38,599 bases of DNA from the NCBI GenBank assembly GCA_018985235.1, contig JADGIG010000027.1, forward strand, positions 1 to 38,599. The letters are read 5' to 3'. Shown here piece after piece: positions 21,740 through 30,542 of this stretch; position 1 is the first letter of the stretch; each line of letters begins with the position of its first letter. This stretch comes from Sanchytrium tribonematis. Taxonomy: Eukaryota; Sanchytriomycota; Sanchytriomycetes; Sanchytriales; Sanchytriaceae. The position numbers and the translations under genes were made by a program. Below the pieces are notes generated by a model. The model ran no database searches and was not told the DNA's origin. It saw nothing but the letters and a program-made list of their open reading frames with translations.

Positions 21740-22915
21740 ATGCAATCAATTCGAGAAGATTTTATAGACCTGGCATCCATTAAATCTGGAAAGCCCGAAC
21801 TTCAAGAATGCATTAAAATATTCAATGGCGTTACTGTTCGATATAATAAGAAAGATTACCTTATCCTTAGGTGTAAATTAGATGGAAATATTAAAATCAC
21901 AAACATAAAATTAATTTCGCCAGATAAAGTAGCAACTTTAAATATAACAGAGACAGATGCATTTAAAAATTGGGATGGAGGCAAAAGCTACTATAAACAA
22001 TTTTATGGTGCAGAGGATCCCCGGATTATGCAATTTCAAAATGAGATTTATATTTATTACACTATGAATAATCCCAATCCTAGAAAACCTGTAAGAAGTT
22101 TAGGTTATATGAAATTGAAAGATGCCATAAGTGGTTCTGACATTGCTAATTTTTTAACTCCATCCATTTTCGGTCAAGATCCTGGCGAGATTGAAAAAAA
22201 TTGGCTTTTTATTTCGAATGAAACAGATATATTAGTTTTATACAACTTAAAGCCTTACATTCTTGCAGATATCAGAGATAACCAATTGGTGGCTCAGATT
22301 CAGCGAGATTATGATTGTGTTCGTAATTTTGATAGAGTTCATTTTTCAAGCAATGCTATTGAAATCGACAATAATGGTAAAGAAGAATTTATGTTTGTTT
22401 TTAATGTCCGAGAATACTCCAATCCCACAAATTATTTTCCATATGTTGGATTTTTGGAAGCCAATGCGCCTTTTCAATTATTGAGAATTACAAATCACCC
22501 CCTAAAATTTATTTCTGATGCCAAAAAATGGTCCTACGTTCAAGGTCTGACAGTCAAAAGCCAACGTCAATTCAATGCGTTTTTAAATGACACGATATTA
22601 TTTACTGGTGGTGTAGATGACGAGAAGGTATTCATGGGAGAAGCCAAACTTAAAGATTTGATGTCTATGGAAACCAAATTATGCACATTTCCAAGCAACG
22701 AGTGGAATTATTTTAAACCCGCGCAAACTTTAGTTTGCCCAATTATTAATGATACACTGGAACATGGGAATGATTCAAGGCATAGACGGCATTTCGGATA
22801 TCAGTTCTTGGTCGCGGTCATTGTCATATTTGTTTTTCTAATTGGAATTCTTTTTAAGAAAAGTAGGCAAGGAAGATCAAAAATAGTCAATTCTGCAAAA
22901 TATCATTCAATTTAA
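21740..22915 (+). CDS. GH130-like beta-propeller glycosidase/mannosyltransferase-like protein with C-terminal membrane anchor
   Basis: 391 aa from the first in-frame ATG; the frame is open back to 21665 without another ATG. The motif YGAEDPRIMQFQNEIYIYYT (about 89-108) is the hallmark of GH130 mannoside phosphorylases and fungal beta-1,2-mannosyltransferase-like five-bladed propellers, where the Asp is catalytic. A single hydrophobic helix lies near the C-terminus (about 352-372, FLVAVIVIFVFLIGILF), followed by a basic tail of about 19 residues. That looks like a type I membrane protein, but no signal peptide is visible. A 5' exon may be missing or lost next to the decayed region at 20.8-21.6 kb. 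Converges with the subtilase, 97 bases apart. Confidence 0.65.
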   Translation: MQSIREDFIDLASIKSGKPELQECIKIFNGVTVRYNKKDYLILRCKLDGNIKITNIKLISPDKVATLNITETDAFKNWDGGKSYYKQFYGAEDPRIMQFQNEIYIYYTMNNPNPRKPVRSLGYMKLKDAISGSDIANFLTPSIFGQDPGEIEKNWLFISNETDILVLYNLKPYILADIRDNQLVAQIQRDYDCVRNFDRVHFSSNAIEIDNNGKEEFMFVFNVREYSNPTNYFPYVGFLEANAPFQLLRITNHPLKFISDAKKWSYVQGLTVKSQRQFNAFLNDTILFTGGVDDEKVFMGEAKLKDLMSMETKLCTFPSNEWNYFKPAQTLVCPIINDTLEHGNDSRHRRHFGYQFLVAVIVIFVFLIGILFKKSRQGRSKIVNSAKYHSI

Positions 22916-23012
22916 AATAGGATTTCCCAAAAACTTTAAGCTAGTCAATAAATCCAAATAGACAATTTATAGTGATTTTATTTTTTAGTAATAATATACC
23001 AATTAAAAACCA

Positions 23013-24953
23013 TCACCGAATTACTTTAATATCAGGTGAGATCCAAGTCTCATAATGTTTGGAATTGTGGGCATTGCCCATTGCCTTTTGCGCAATCACC
23101 TTAAAGTTATAAGTTCCAGATTTTACTTCTTCCCAATGAATCATGCTTTTTTCTTTTGTAAAACATCCCACACATTTCCCTTCCTTCACTTCAGTCACCC
23201 AAGGAATCTCCAAGTAATCTTCACCTTCCTCTAAATAAGCAATGTGTTTTGACAAACGACTTTGATATTCTAATAATCCAATCGATTTACCATTTTTAAG
23301 GACTTGAACTTGCAATGCCTCGGCAGGGTGATTCAATCTTATCAATATTTTTGGAATAGACTTGGAATTTAGTGTATTGCCATCTAATTTAGGATATCCC
23401 TTTGCAAATGTAGGAATGCTTTGATAATCTCCATAAAATCCACAATAAGGAATACTGGTGACATCTGAGTCGGAATATGCAAAAATGTAGCCACCATAAA
23501 TCCAATTGTCTGCGTATTTGAGGGTGTTATTGGGTTTGATGGTGACCGTGACTCGCGCACTCTTTCCACTTTCTATCAATATTTCTGTCGGGTTTACTGT
23601 AAATTCATTTGGTGCATTTACTGCATACAGTTTGTTATCTGATTCTCTGATTGCAACTGCACTCCTATGATCAAATTTAAAACGCCTATCTTGTTTAGCA
23701 TGATTTGTAATTTCTACTGAATGTGATTTTAATTCATTTTTCAACTCTAATTTCTCTGGATATGACACAGTAATAGCTTGAATCATTCTCACTATATTGA
23801 CCATACCACCACCTTGCTGCACCACTGGAAAAGTACTAATTGGCAATGCAGAATTGATCAAAACAGTTTTAAAATCTTCATTAGATTTGTAATATTCAGT
23901 GTAAAGCGCAGCAATACCAGCAACATATGCACTTGCAATATCTGATCCACTCCATTCTCCAAAACAATCTTTATTTCTACACATTGCTTTTGGTAATGTA
24001 GAATAAATGTCAGTGCCAGGTGCTGAAATATCTGGTTTCAATTGTAATTCACTTCCTAATCCATACGAGCTATATCCTGCAGGTCTACCATTTACATCTG
24101 TTGCCCCAACACTTATTGCAAATTGGGACAATCCAGGAGAATCCGTCATGAACAATCCTTGTTGGCCAGCATTTCCACTTGATGAAATCACAATGATTCC
24201 TTCTTCGTGCACTTGTTTAATCGCATCCATGATCACACCATGCTCCCAACCATCGTCCAAACCCATACTAATTAATATGATATCCATTTTATCACGATAA
24301 GCCATGGCAATTGCAATTAAAATATGAATATCCGAAGCGTAGCCATCTTCATCATAAACGTTGTATGCACCAAAAGTGCAAGCTGGTGCGACTCCAGAAA
24401 AGGCTCTATTATATCCACCAACGAGTCCTGCCACATGAGTGCCATGTCCTAAAATATCCATGACATCTTCTTTATCATTTGGGAAATCAAATCCAGTTTC
24501 AACTCTACAATTTGTGCCAAAGCAACCTGTTTTATCATTTCCAAAGGCTGTATGGGTGTAATCAATTCCAGTATCTACAATTCCTATTTTAACACCTTTG
24601 CCTGACACTCTGTATTGTTTCCAAGCTTGTTTGACTCCAGTCATGTCGTGTGGGTCAGTAGCTGCTGCTTTATTTGTCAGTGGCTTGAATGGTTTTAATT
24701 TGTATGATTTAGATTTGATAATTCTTTTGATATTTGGATGCTGCAAATGAGTGATTTGCTCTTCAGAATCTATGACCACTGTGTTGGTTAATAGTGTCAA
24801 ATTTTGGACTATTTTAAACTTGATGTTTTCATTCAAGAATTTCAAGACTTGAGATTGTGATTTCTCAATGTGATATTTGGGAGTCCCTGAAATTAATGGC
24901 TTATCCTTCAATTGGACCAAATACAATGTCGCAGATACGATTGAAATAAACAT
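23013..24953 (-). CDS. Subtilisin-like S8 family protein with catalytic Ser replaced by Asp (probable pseudoprotease)
   Basis: 646 aa, single exon. A short hydrophobic N-terminus (about 1-10) acts as a possible signal, followed by an I9-like propeptide (about 11-95) and the S8 domain. Asp127 is in GIVDTGIDYTH, His170 in LGHGTHVAGL and the oxyanion Asn261 in SSSGNAG. The serine motif, GTSMASPYVAG in active relatives, reads GSDIASAYVAG, so the nucleophile position is Asp338 (codon GAT). After about 390 a beta-rich C-terminal region resembles the Fn3-like part of Vpr-type subtilases. The rest of the fold is well kept and the frame is open, so loss of activity looks like a change of role rather than decay. 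Likely secreted or vacuolar. Confidence 0.9.
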   Translation of the reverse strand: MFISIVSATLYLVQLKDKPLISGTPKYHIEKSQSQVLKFLNENIKFKIVQNLTLLTNTVVIDSEEQITHLQHPNIKRIIKSKSYKLKPFKPLTNKAAATDPHDMTGVKQAWKQYRVSGKGVKIGIVDTGIDYTHTAFGNDKTGCFGTNCRVETGFDFPNDKEDVMDILGHGTHVAGLVGGYNRAFSGVAPACTFGAYNVYDEDGYASDIHILIAIAMAYRDKMDIILISMGLDDGWEHGVIMDAIKQVHEEGIIVISSSGNAGQQGLFMTDSPGLSQFAISVGATDVNGRPAGYSSYGLGSELQLKPDISAPGTDIYSTLPKAMCRNKDCFGEWSGSDIASAYVAGIAALYTEYYKSNEDFKTVLINSALPISTFPVVQQGGGMVNIVRMIQAITVSYPEKLELKNELKSHSVEITNHAKQDRRFKFDHRSAVAIRESDNKLYAVNAPNEFTVNPTEILIESGKSARVTVTIKPNNTLKYADNWIYGGYIFAYSDSDVTSIPYCGFYGDYQSIPTFAKGYPKLDGNTLNSKSIPKILIRLNHPAEALQVQVLKNGKSIGLLEYQSRLSKHIAYLEEGEDYLEIPWVTEVKEGKCVGCFTKEKSMIHWEEVKSGTYNFKVIAQKAMGNAHNSKHYETWISPDIKVIR

Positions 24954-25198
24954 TTAGTGTGGCAGGTGAGAATTAATATCTTTATATTGTGGATGAGATC
25001 ATAATGGTGTAAATAAATATCCACGTGATTTTGGCAGATGTTGAAAATATAAACGAAGTATCGAATCATTGGCATATGAAAACTCTCAATTTGTAATTAA
25101 GAAATCAACCGGGCTAATCATGACTGTTGATATGCACGCTTATGGAGCGATTGCGTCATTTAGTCCCTCCAGGGTTTGGGGAAATTCTCCTTCTTAAC

Positions 25199-27427
25199 AT
25201 GAGCACGAATACAATCTCGGACTTGTACGAGGAATGGGTTTCTGCTTTAGAAATGAATCAGGATCTTTCTAGCCCTAAGAAGAGATCATTTATTAACTCG
25301 ATGCAAAAATTTCTGCAATATATCGATCCTAGTCAATTAAAAGAGATTTTCAATATGGAGAATGTGCGAACAATGATTTTAAATTTTTTGAGAGAGGCTA
25401 ATCATTATGGAAACAAAAAATTGCCATTAGAGGGCTTCTTCTCGTTTTGTACCTTTGCTGACATACCTCAAATTGAACGGGAAGAAATTAATGAAGAGCC
25501 ACATATCATAACGCACAGCAGATTAAGAAGTGGTTCTAAGACACCTTCTACTCTGGTTGACAATGACTATTCCAGCTATAGCTCTAAGATTGAAGATTCT
25601 GGGACCGTAGTAAATGAAACCAATTCTGAATGTGAAATGGCAAAAGATGTAATATATGCCACAATTCGCGAAATTAGTGATTCAACTCTACAGATACGCT
25701 ATAAGAAAAGATATAGTTCATTCTTAATTTCTTTTATTGAATTTGTAGGTGACGCGCCTATTGGCGATATTTTAAATTTGAGTATGGATTTTTTGAACAA
25801 GAATGAAGGAGATAAATTTTGCGCTACAGCTATCAGGAAAGTATTGAAAAAACTGAATCTTAATCTACCAAAGATGGAGAGTGTCAAACTCGATGATGAA
25901 GATACAGAAATTCTACAAGATTTACCAGAGCTTTCAGATTTGGAACGGAGATCTGTTGCTTCATTTTGTACTCAGATTATTGAAGAAATGTCAAATCATT
26001 TACCTTCTGAAGAGATTTCCAATTTTGCAGCATTTTGTATAAGTAATAATTACCCCATTTCAAGACTTGATCAAGCATTTGAGACATTTGGCCCAACAAT
26101 GACAAATCTTCTAGCTAAGATTGCCGTTCATGGCTCAATAGACTACCACTTTAAAAGGCCTTCTGTGGCTGTTGTTTGTAAATCTGTTTTACTTGATCTA
26201 AGTAATTGTCGCAAAAAGTTGCAATATAGTTTGAAAAAGAGATGCGGAATTTTTTACGAAACTTGTTACCAATATAATTTATCGAGTGAGGATATGGATG
26301 GTGCGATCGATTTTGTTTTGGATAGTTTATCAAGTAAAAAAGAAAAGCAGTCTATGGCCAATTTTGGCAAAAAATTGAAGATGTATTACGAAAATATAAT
26401 AGAACAAATGAACTCGCCATCAGAATCTCAAGCTGAAAATATTACAAGACCATTTTCAGATATCAACGAATTATGCTCTTTGGCCATCGATAGCCTTCCA
26501 AATAATAGTGATGGAAATTACACAAATGAGATTTTGGAATTTAAAAAGTTTTTCAATGATTATAACTATACAAATGATGAAATAGAATTAGCACTCTCCG
26601 ATCACACGCAGGATTTTATAAACGAAAACAATATCGCTTTTCTCTCTGTTTGGAAGGCAGCTGGGTACTCGGATATAGATGAATTTATTCAAATTGATAA
26701 TGCTGAGGACGCAGTAGCTGTAGAGGAGCCCGAAATCATCCAGCAGGAAGCACCAACTCAACCAGAGACACCTTTGATTGAAGTAATTAAATCATTACCG
26801 CTAGAGCCAATAGAGAAGCCAATTTTACTTCAAAATCAAATAGATAATCAACCAGAACCAGTCAATGTTGAGATTCATAAATCTATAGTTGAAACTTTCG
26901 AAGAATTACCCAATCAAAAACAAGACGAGACAAATTTGGTAGACAAAATTAAATTACAAGAAACAAATCAGAACACAATCAATGTCAATGAAGTCTCTCA
27001 AAATGAATTGAAATTGTTTGATTTATACTTGGAAAAGTATATTTGCCATCTGAAGTCACAAGATATTGAAGAAATTGTGATAAATGATCATAAAGCAGCA
27101 GCCAGTAATTTTATCAACTTCTGCTCAGCTAAAAAATATACTCGGCAAGAAGAGATTAAGCAAGCATTAAAAGAATATTTTCATTTAAACAAAAATAGAC
27201 CTCAAGATTTGAAAATTTTAAAGGATATATGCAATTACTCAGGATACAGCTGGAGAGAAATTGGAATTGAACCTATACCAAAAACAAAGTCCATCATTGA
27301 ATCCCTCAATGAGAATTTAGCCCCCAAAGCGGATACCCGTCCCCTGATTATTGGTCGAACAAGTAGAGTATCATCCGAAGATGAAGCTGAAAAAGAGACA
27401 AAACTGCAACCTGATGCCTTTATATAA
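25199..27427 (+). CDS. Array gene 1: multi-module helical protein, family unknown
   Basis: 742 aa from ATG 25199, chosen because it aligns with the paralogue starts; ATG 25142 is possible. Single exon. Modules in order (residues approximate): N-terminal module (6-110) ending in THSRLRSGSK; a core-binding-like module (150-235, with LQIRYKKRYSSFLISFIEFVG); two more helical modules (250-330 and 335-420); the conserved EIELAL module (435-510, ILEFKKFFNDYNYTNDEIEL); an acidic Pro/Glu/Gln-rich linker (510-600); and a last core-binding-like module (605-700). No signal peptide, no membrane span, no enzyme motif seen. Likely intracellular. The most divergent member of the array. Divergent from the subtilase, with 245 bases between the start codons. 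Confidence 0.85.
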   Translation: MSTNTISDLYEEWVSALEMNQDLSSPKKRSFINSMQKFLQYIDPSQLKEIFNMENVRTMILNFLREANHYGNKKLPLEGFFSFCTFADIPQIEREEINEEPHIITHSRLRSGSKTPSTLVDNDYSSYSSKIEDSGTVVNETNSECEMAKDVIYATIREISDSTLQIRYKKRYSSFLISFIEFVGDAPIGDILNLSMDFLNKNEGDKFCATAIRKVLKKLNLNLPKMESVKLDDEDTEILQDLPELSDLERRSVASFCTQIIEEMSNHLPSEEISNFAAFCISNNYPISRLDQAFETFGPTMTNLLAKIAVHGSIDYHFKRPSVAVVCKSVLLDLSNCRKKLQYSLKKRCGIFYETCYQYNLSSEDMDGAIDFVLDSLSSKKEKQSMANFGKKLKMYYENIIEQMNSPSESQAENITRPFSDINELCSLAIDSLPNNSDGNYTNEILEFKKFFNDYNYTNDEIELALSDHTQDFINENNIAFLSVWKAAGYSDIDEFIQIDNAEDAVAVEEPEIIQQEAPTQPETPLIEVIKSLPLEPIEKPILLQNQIDNQPEPVNVEIHKSIVETFEELPNQKQDETNLVDKIKLQETNQNTINVNEVSQNELKLFDLYLEKYICHLKSQDIEEIVINDHKAAASNFINFCSAKKYTRQEEIKQALKEYFHLNKNRPQDLKILKDICNYSGYSWREIGIEPIPKTKSIIESLNENLAPKADTRPLIIGRTSRVSSEDEAEKETKLQPDAFI

Positions 27428-27532
27428 GCACCAAGTCGCACCTATGAATCACAATAAATTGAAAACGTCTAAAAATCTTTCTCCTGTTTCTCCTTTGTTT
27501 GGAAATTTGCGACAGCAGTTCACAGCGCAAAA

Positions 27533-30502
27533 ATGATCGAATCGAATAATCCAAAAACAATAACAGAGATCGCAAAATTATGCGAGATAGATTTGATGAA
27601 TACAGATAGAAAAGATGTCTACAAGAAGCTGCACGTCGGACATCTATACAAATTTGTTGAGTGGTGCAATGAGCGCAATAGCGAAAGCGTCGACGAATTA
27701 TTTGAATGCAGTTTACGTTTTCTCCAAAAAGTTACTTACCATGGGTACTGTACACACCCTTCGAAACTTATGATTCGAAAAATGTGTGAAAAAGCTGGCA
27801 TTCAAATGCCTTCCCCAAATGAAATTAAAGAAAAGCCATTAGAATTAACAACTTCTAGATTAAGATCTAAAACTAAAACAGAAGAGACGCACTCTTCTTT
27901 GGAAGAATCACATCAAGATGCAATTTCCATTGATGAGCAACAATCAGATGCATCTGAATCTGAATCTGATCATCCTATTACGAACCTGAATGAATTATCT
28001 TCAGAAGAGTCGATGCCAGAAGATGATGTTGCTGTTTATGAAGATGACAGTGAATCTGAAGACGAACTATCAATGGATGCTCCTGCAAGAGTAGTTGTCC
28101 GATTGAGCGGTTCAGAATCAGATGCAAATACAGAATCAAACTTCAAAAATATGAAAGAAGTTATCAAATTCGCATTGCGCAATTTAAAAGAGTCCGCTTC
28201 CAAAGTTATGTACAAGAAACATAGATATGTTTTTAAACAATTTCTTGAATTTTTTGGAAGCTCTCCCTTATCAGAAACTAGATCAAAAATTACAGAATTT
28301 ATCACTTCAAGATGCAAAACCCAAAACACTGTCAGTGCATACCGTTATTATTTGAGAAAATTAACTAATGTGCTAAATACAGAACTTCCCCCTTGTATCG
28401 AGACTGATATTACATCTAGAAATAAGCGTAAAAATCTTTCTTTGCTAGAAAATGGAAAAAAGAGACAGAAAATCACAAGTTTTAATCAAATCCCAAATGT
28501 TTCCGTTTTATTCAAATATATCATTTTGAATGTACCAGACAATCTTCCGAAAGAGGACATATATTATTTTAACACATATTGCATAGACCATAATATACAG
28601 CTGAATGGTATTAAAAAAGCATTTATTTCCTACAAATCAAAAATTGAGAAACCAGGAATAGTCGATTACTTAAATGATGTTATCGTAAATGAACATATAA
28701 CGGGGGATATTTCTAAGTTACTTAGCGAGTCTAGCTTAGCCGAAACACCTATTTTAAAAAAAATTGGAAAATCTTTGAAACAATCTAATCCACTTTTGAA
28801 GTTATTAAATTATTCTACCACTTATTTTAAAGATCTTGCGCCAAGTAGTCGTAAAAGCTACCTCGCATATCTGGAAGAATTCAAAGAATTATGTAAGGAT
28901 CATCATTTGAGAGATTTAGAAGAAGCATCGGAGAAATTTTTGAGTTTGAAAGAACACGAAAATGAATCGAATTACAAATTGGCTAGAGCAATGATGAAGA
29001 GAGTTAGAAAAGCCTCTCAAGATTATGAATTTATGGATATTGTTGATAAATCCCAGGATGGAGTATCTGATTTGCGTAAATCGAAGTACGATTACTCAGA
29101 GGTTCTACAAGATCGAGAAGCAGCTCTTTTTCAACCCTCAAGAATCCAAGAGATGACTCCACATTTAAGTGCAACTTCTCCTTCGAATTCGCCTATGCAT
29201 ATTTCAAATATTTGTCAGTCAGTTAAACATAGAAGCTTAAATTTACCAGATCGAGAAAAATTTGATAACGAAGTAAACCAATTTGAATCCTATTTTACTT
29301 CTCATCATTATTCTAATAGAGAATTAGAATTAGCTTTGACTAATTATAAACAAGATTACTTGAGGAATCAAGAAATGATGCTTGATAAAATATTAAATGC
29401 TTATAGGTTCGAGAAAAAACAGGAGATGCTGGGACTTCCACTGTTTTCTCCCAAATCAGTGAGTCCCCGTCTAAATTCTTGGACCATCAAAAAGCAAGAG
29501 AAACAATATGATAGCCCTGAAGAGCCAATATCAATTTCTCCGGTAAGGCTATCCATTGATGAAAATGAAGCGACTGAATCATCTGAGTATAGAGGTGAAA
29601 ATGTTGTACATACTATTTTTAAGCACGTCCAGTCTGAAGTAACTGGGAACAAACAGACTGTGAGAGACAAATTGAGGGTTCTCGACCACTTTATAGAATT
29701 TTGTCACGAATACAACGTGTCCACGATCGAACAGCTAAGATCTTCCATGATTGAATATCTTTCTACTCTCCAAAATTCAGAGTCTCGAAACCGGGCAATG
29801 CTGAAGCAAATATGTTTCTGTGCTGACTTAGATTGGGAGGAAATCGATTTGCAAGTCAAAAATATCAAAACAAGAAATGTAGCATATCCAAGTATAATTG
29901 CAGAAAATTCAAATTTGTCTCTAATGAATCCCATTCCTAGTAAAGCCAGAGATTTACATTCTGTAGAAGAAGTCAATCAACTATTTGATTCCAGTCATGA
30001 TGGATCGATTGGAAACAGTAATTTGGAAGAAATATGTCGAACTGCTTTGGATTTGTTGTACGTTGATCTTGAATGCCAAAGTCGTTATGAGAGTTGTTGT
30101 CGAGAATTTATCGACTTCTGTGCGCAGCACTCTATTGAAGCAGATATTGAGTCTCGAATAATAAGTTTTTTAATATCTAAATCGGAAGATAATAATTTAT
30201 TTGAGGATGTCAAAGTTATCATGAGAAAAATTTGTGAATTGTCAAATCTTGACTTCGATGAATTAATACAGCAAAATTATCTCGCAGGTAAATTGACCGA
30301 ATTTGATGATATTTCTGCTAATTCATCCGATAGCGAGGCTCCACCTGCATTTAATGAAAGGGGTTTGCTAAAGAATTCAATTGTAAGGTCAGTCCCAAAA
30401 AGCCTTAAAATAGGTGATTTGATGTCAGAAACTTCTTTATTACATGGAGACCTAGACGAGGATAATGTCGAGAGAGCTATTAATGAGTTTATAAAGGAAT
30501 GA
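27533..30502 (+). CDS. Array gene 2: multi-module helical protein, family unknown
   Basis: 989 aa, single exon. N-terminal module (5-105) ends in TTSRLRSKTK. A very acidic Ser/Glu/Asp linker follows (about 115-195), then core-binding-like modules at about 205-285 (KVMYKKHRYVFKQFLEFFGS), 420-505 (SSRKSYLAYLEEFKELCKDH), 685-775 and 830-910 (QSRYESCCREFIDFCAQHS), with another helical module at about 320-395. The EIELAL-type module lies at about 565-625 (NRELELALTNYKQDYLRNQE). Each core-binding-like unit has the pattern Y...L..F..F(C/F)....i..L......fl..........r..lrki. No catalytic Arg/His/Arg/Tyr set of a tyrosine recombinase is seen. It starts 105 bases after array gene 1 stops. Confidence 0.85.
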   Translation: MIESNNPKTITEIAKLCEIDLMNTDRKDVYKKLHVGHLYKFVEWCNERNSESVDELFECSLRFLQKVTYHGYCTHPSKLMIRKMCEKAGIQMPSPNEIKEKPLELTTSRLRSKTKTEETHSSLEESHQDAISIDEQQSDASESESDHPITNLNELSSEESMPEDDVAVYEDDSESEDELSMDAPARVVVRLSGSESDANTESNFKNMKEVIKFALRNLKESASKVMYKKHRYVFKQFLEFFGSSPLSETRSKITEFITSRCKTQNTVSAYRYYLRKLTNVLNTELPPCIETDITSRNKRKNLSLLENGKKRQKITSFNQIPNVSVLFKYIILNVPDNLPKEDIYYFNTYCIDHNIQLNGIKKAFISYKSKIEKPGIVDYLNDVIVNEHITGDISKLLSESSLAETPILKKIGKSLKQSNPLLKLLNYSTTYFKDLAPSSRKSYLAYLEEFKELCKDHHLRDLEEASEKFLSLKEHENESNYKLARAMMKRVRKASQDYEFMDIVDKSQDGVSDLRKSKYDYSEVLQDREAALFQPSRIQEMTPHLSATSPSNSPMHISNICQSVKHRSLNLPDREKFDNEVNQFESYFTSHHYSNRELELALTNYKQDYLRNQEMMLDKILNAYRFEKKQEMLGLPLFSPKSVSPRLNSWTIKKQEKQYDSPEEPISISPVRLSIDENEATESSEYRGENVVHTIFKHVQSEVTGNKQTVRDKLRVLDHFIEFCHEYNVSTIEQLRSSMIEYLSTLQNSESRNRAMLKQICFCADLDWEEIDLQVKNIKTRNVAYPSIIAENSNLSLMNPIPSKARDLHSVEEVNQLFDSSHDGSIGNSNLEEICRTALDLLYVDLECQSRYESCCREFIDFCAQHSIEADIESRIISFLISKSEDNNLFEDVKVIMRKICELSNLDFDELIQQNYLAGKLTEFDDISANSSDSEAPPAFNERGLLKNSIVRSVPKSLKIGDLMSETSLLHGDLDEDNVERAINEFIKE

Positions 30503-30515
30503 AATTTAATAAAAT

Positions 30516-30537
30516 ATTTTATCTCCGTGAAAATTGC
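30516..30537 (+). promoter_or_regulatory. Conserved upstream block of array gene 3
   Basis: ATTTTATCTCC then GTGAAAATTGC, ending 5 bases before the ATG at 30543. Nearly the same as the block ahead of array gene 4 (one added base and one change). It lies within the 40 bases that separate array genes 2 and 3, so it must serve as core promoter, leader or both, or simply be shared by recent duplication. Confidence 0.5.
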
Positions 30538-30542
30538 TTGAA

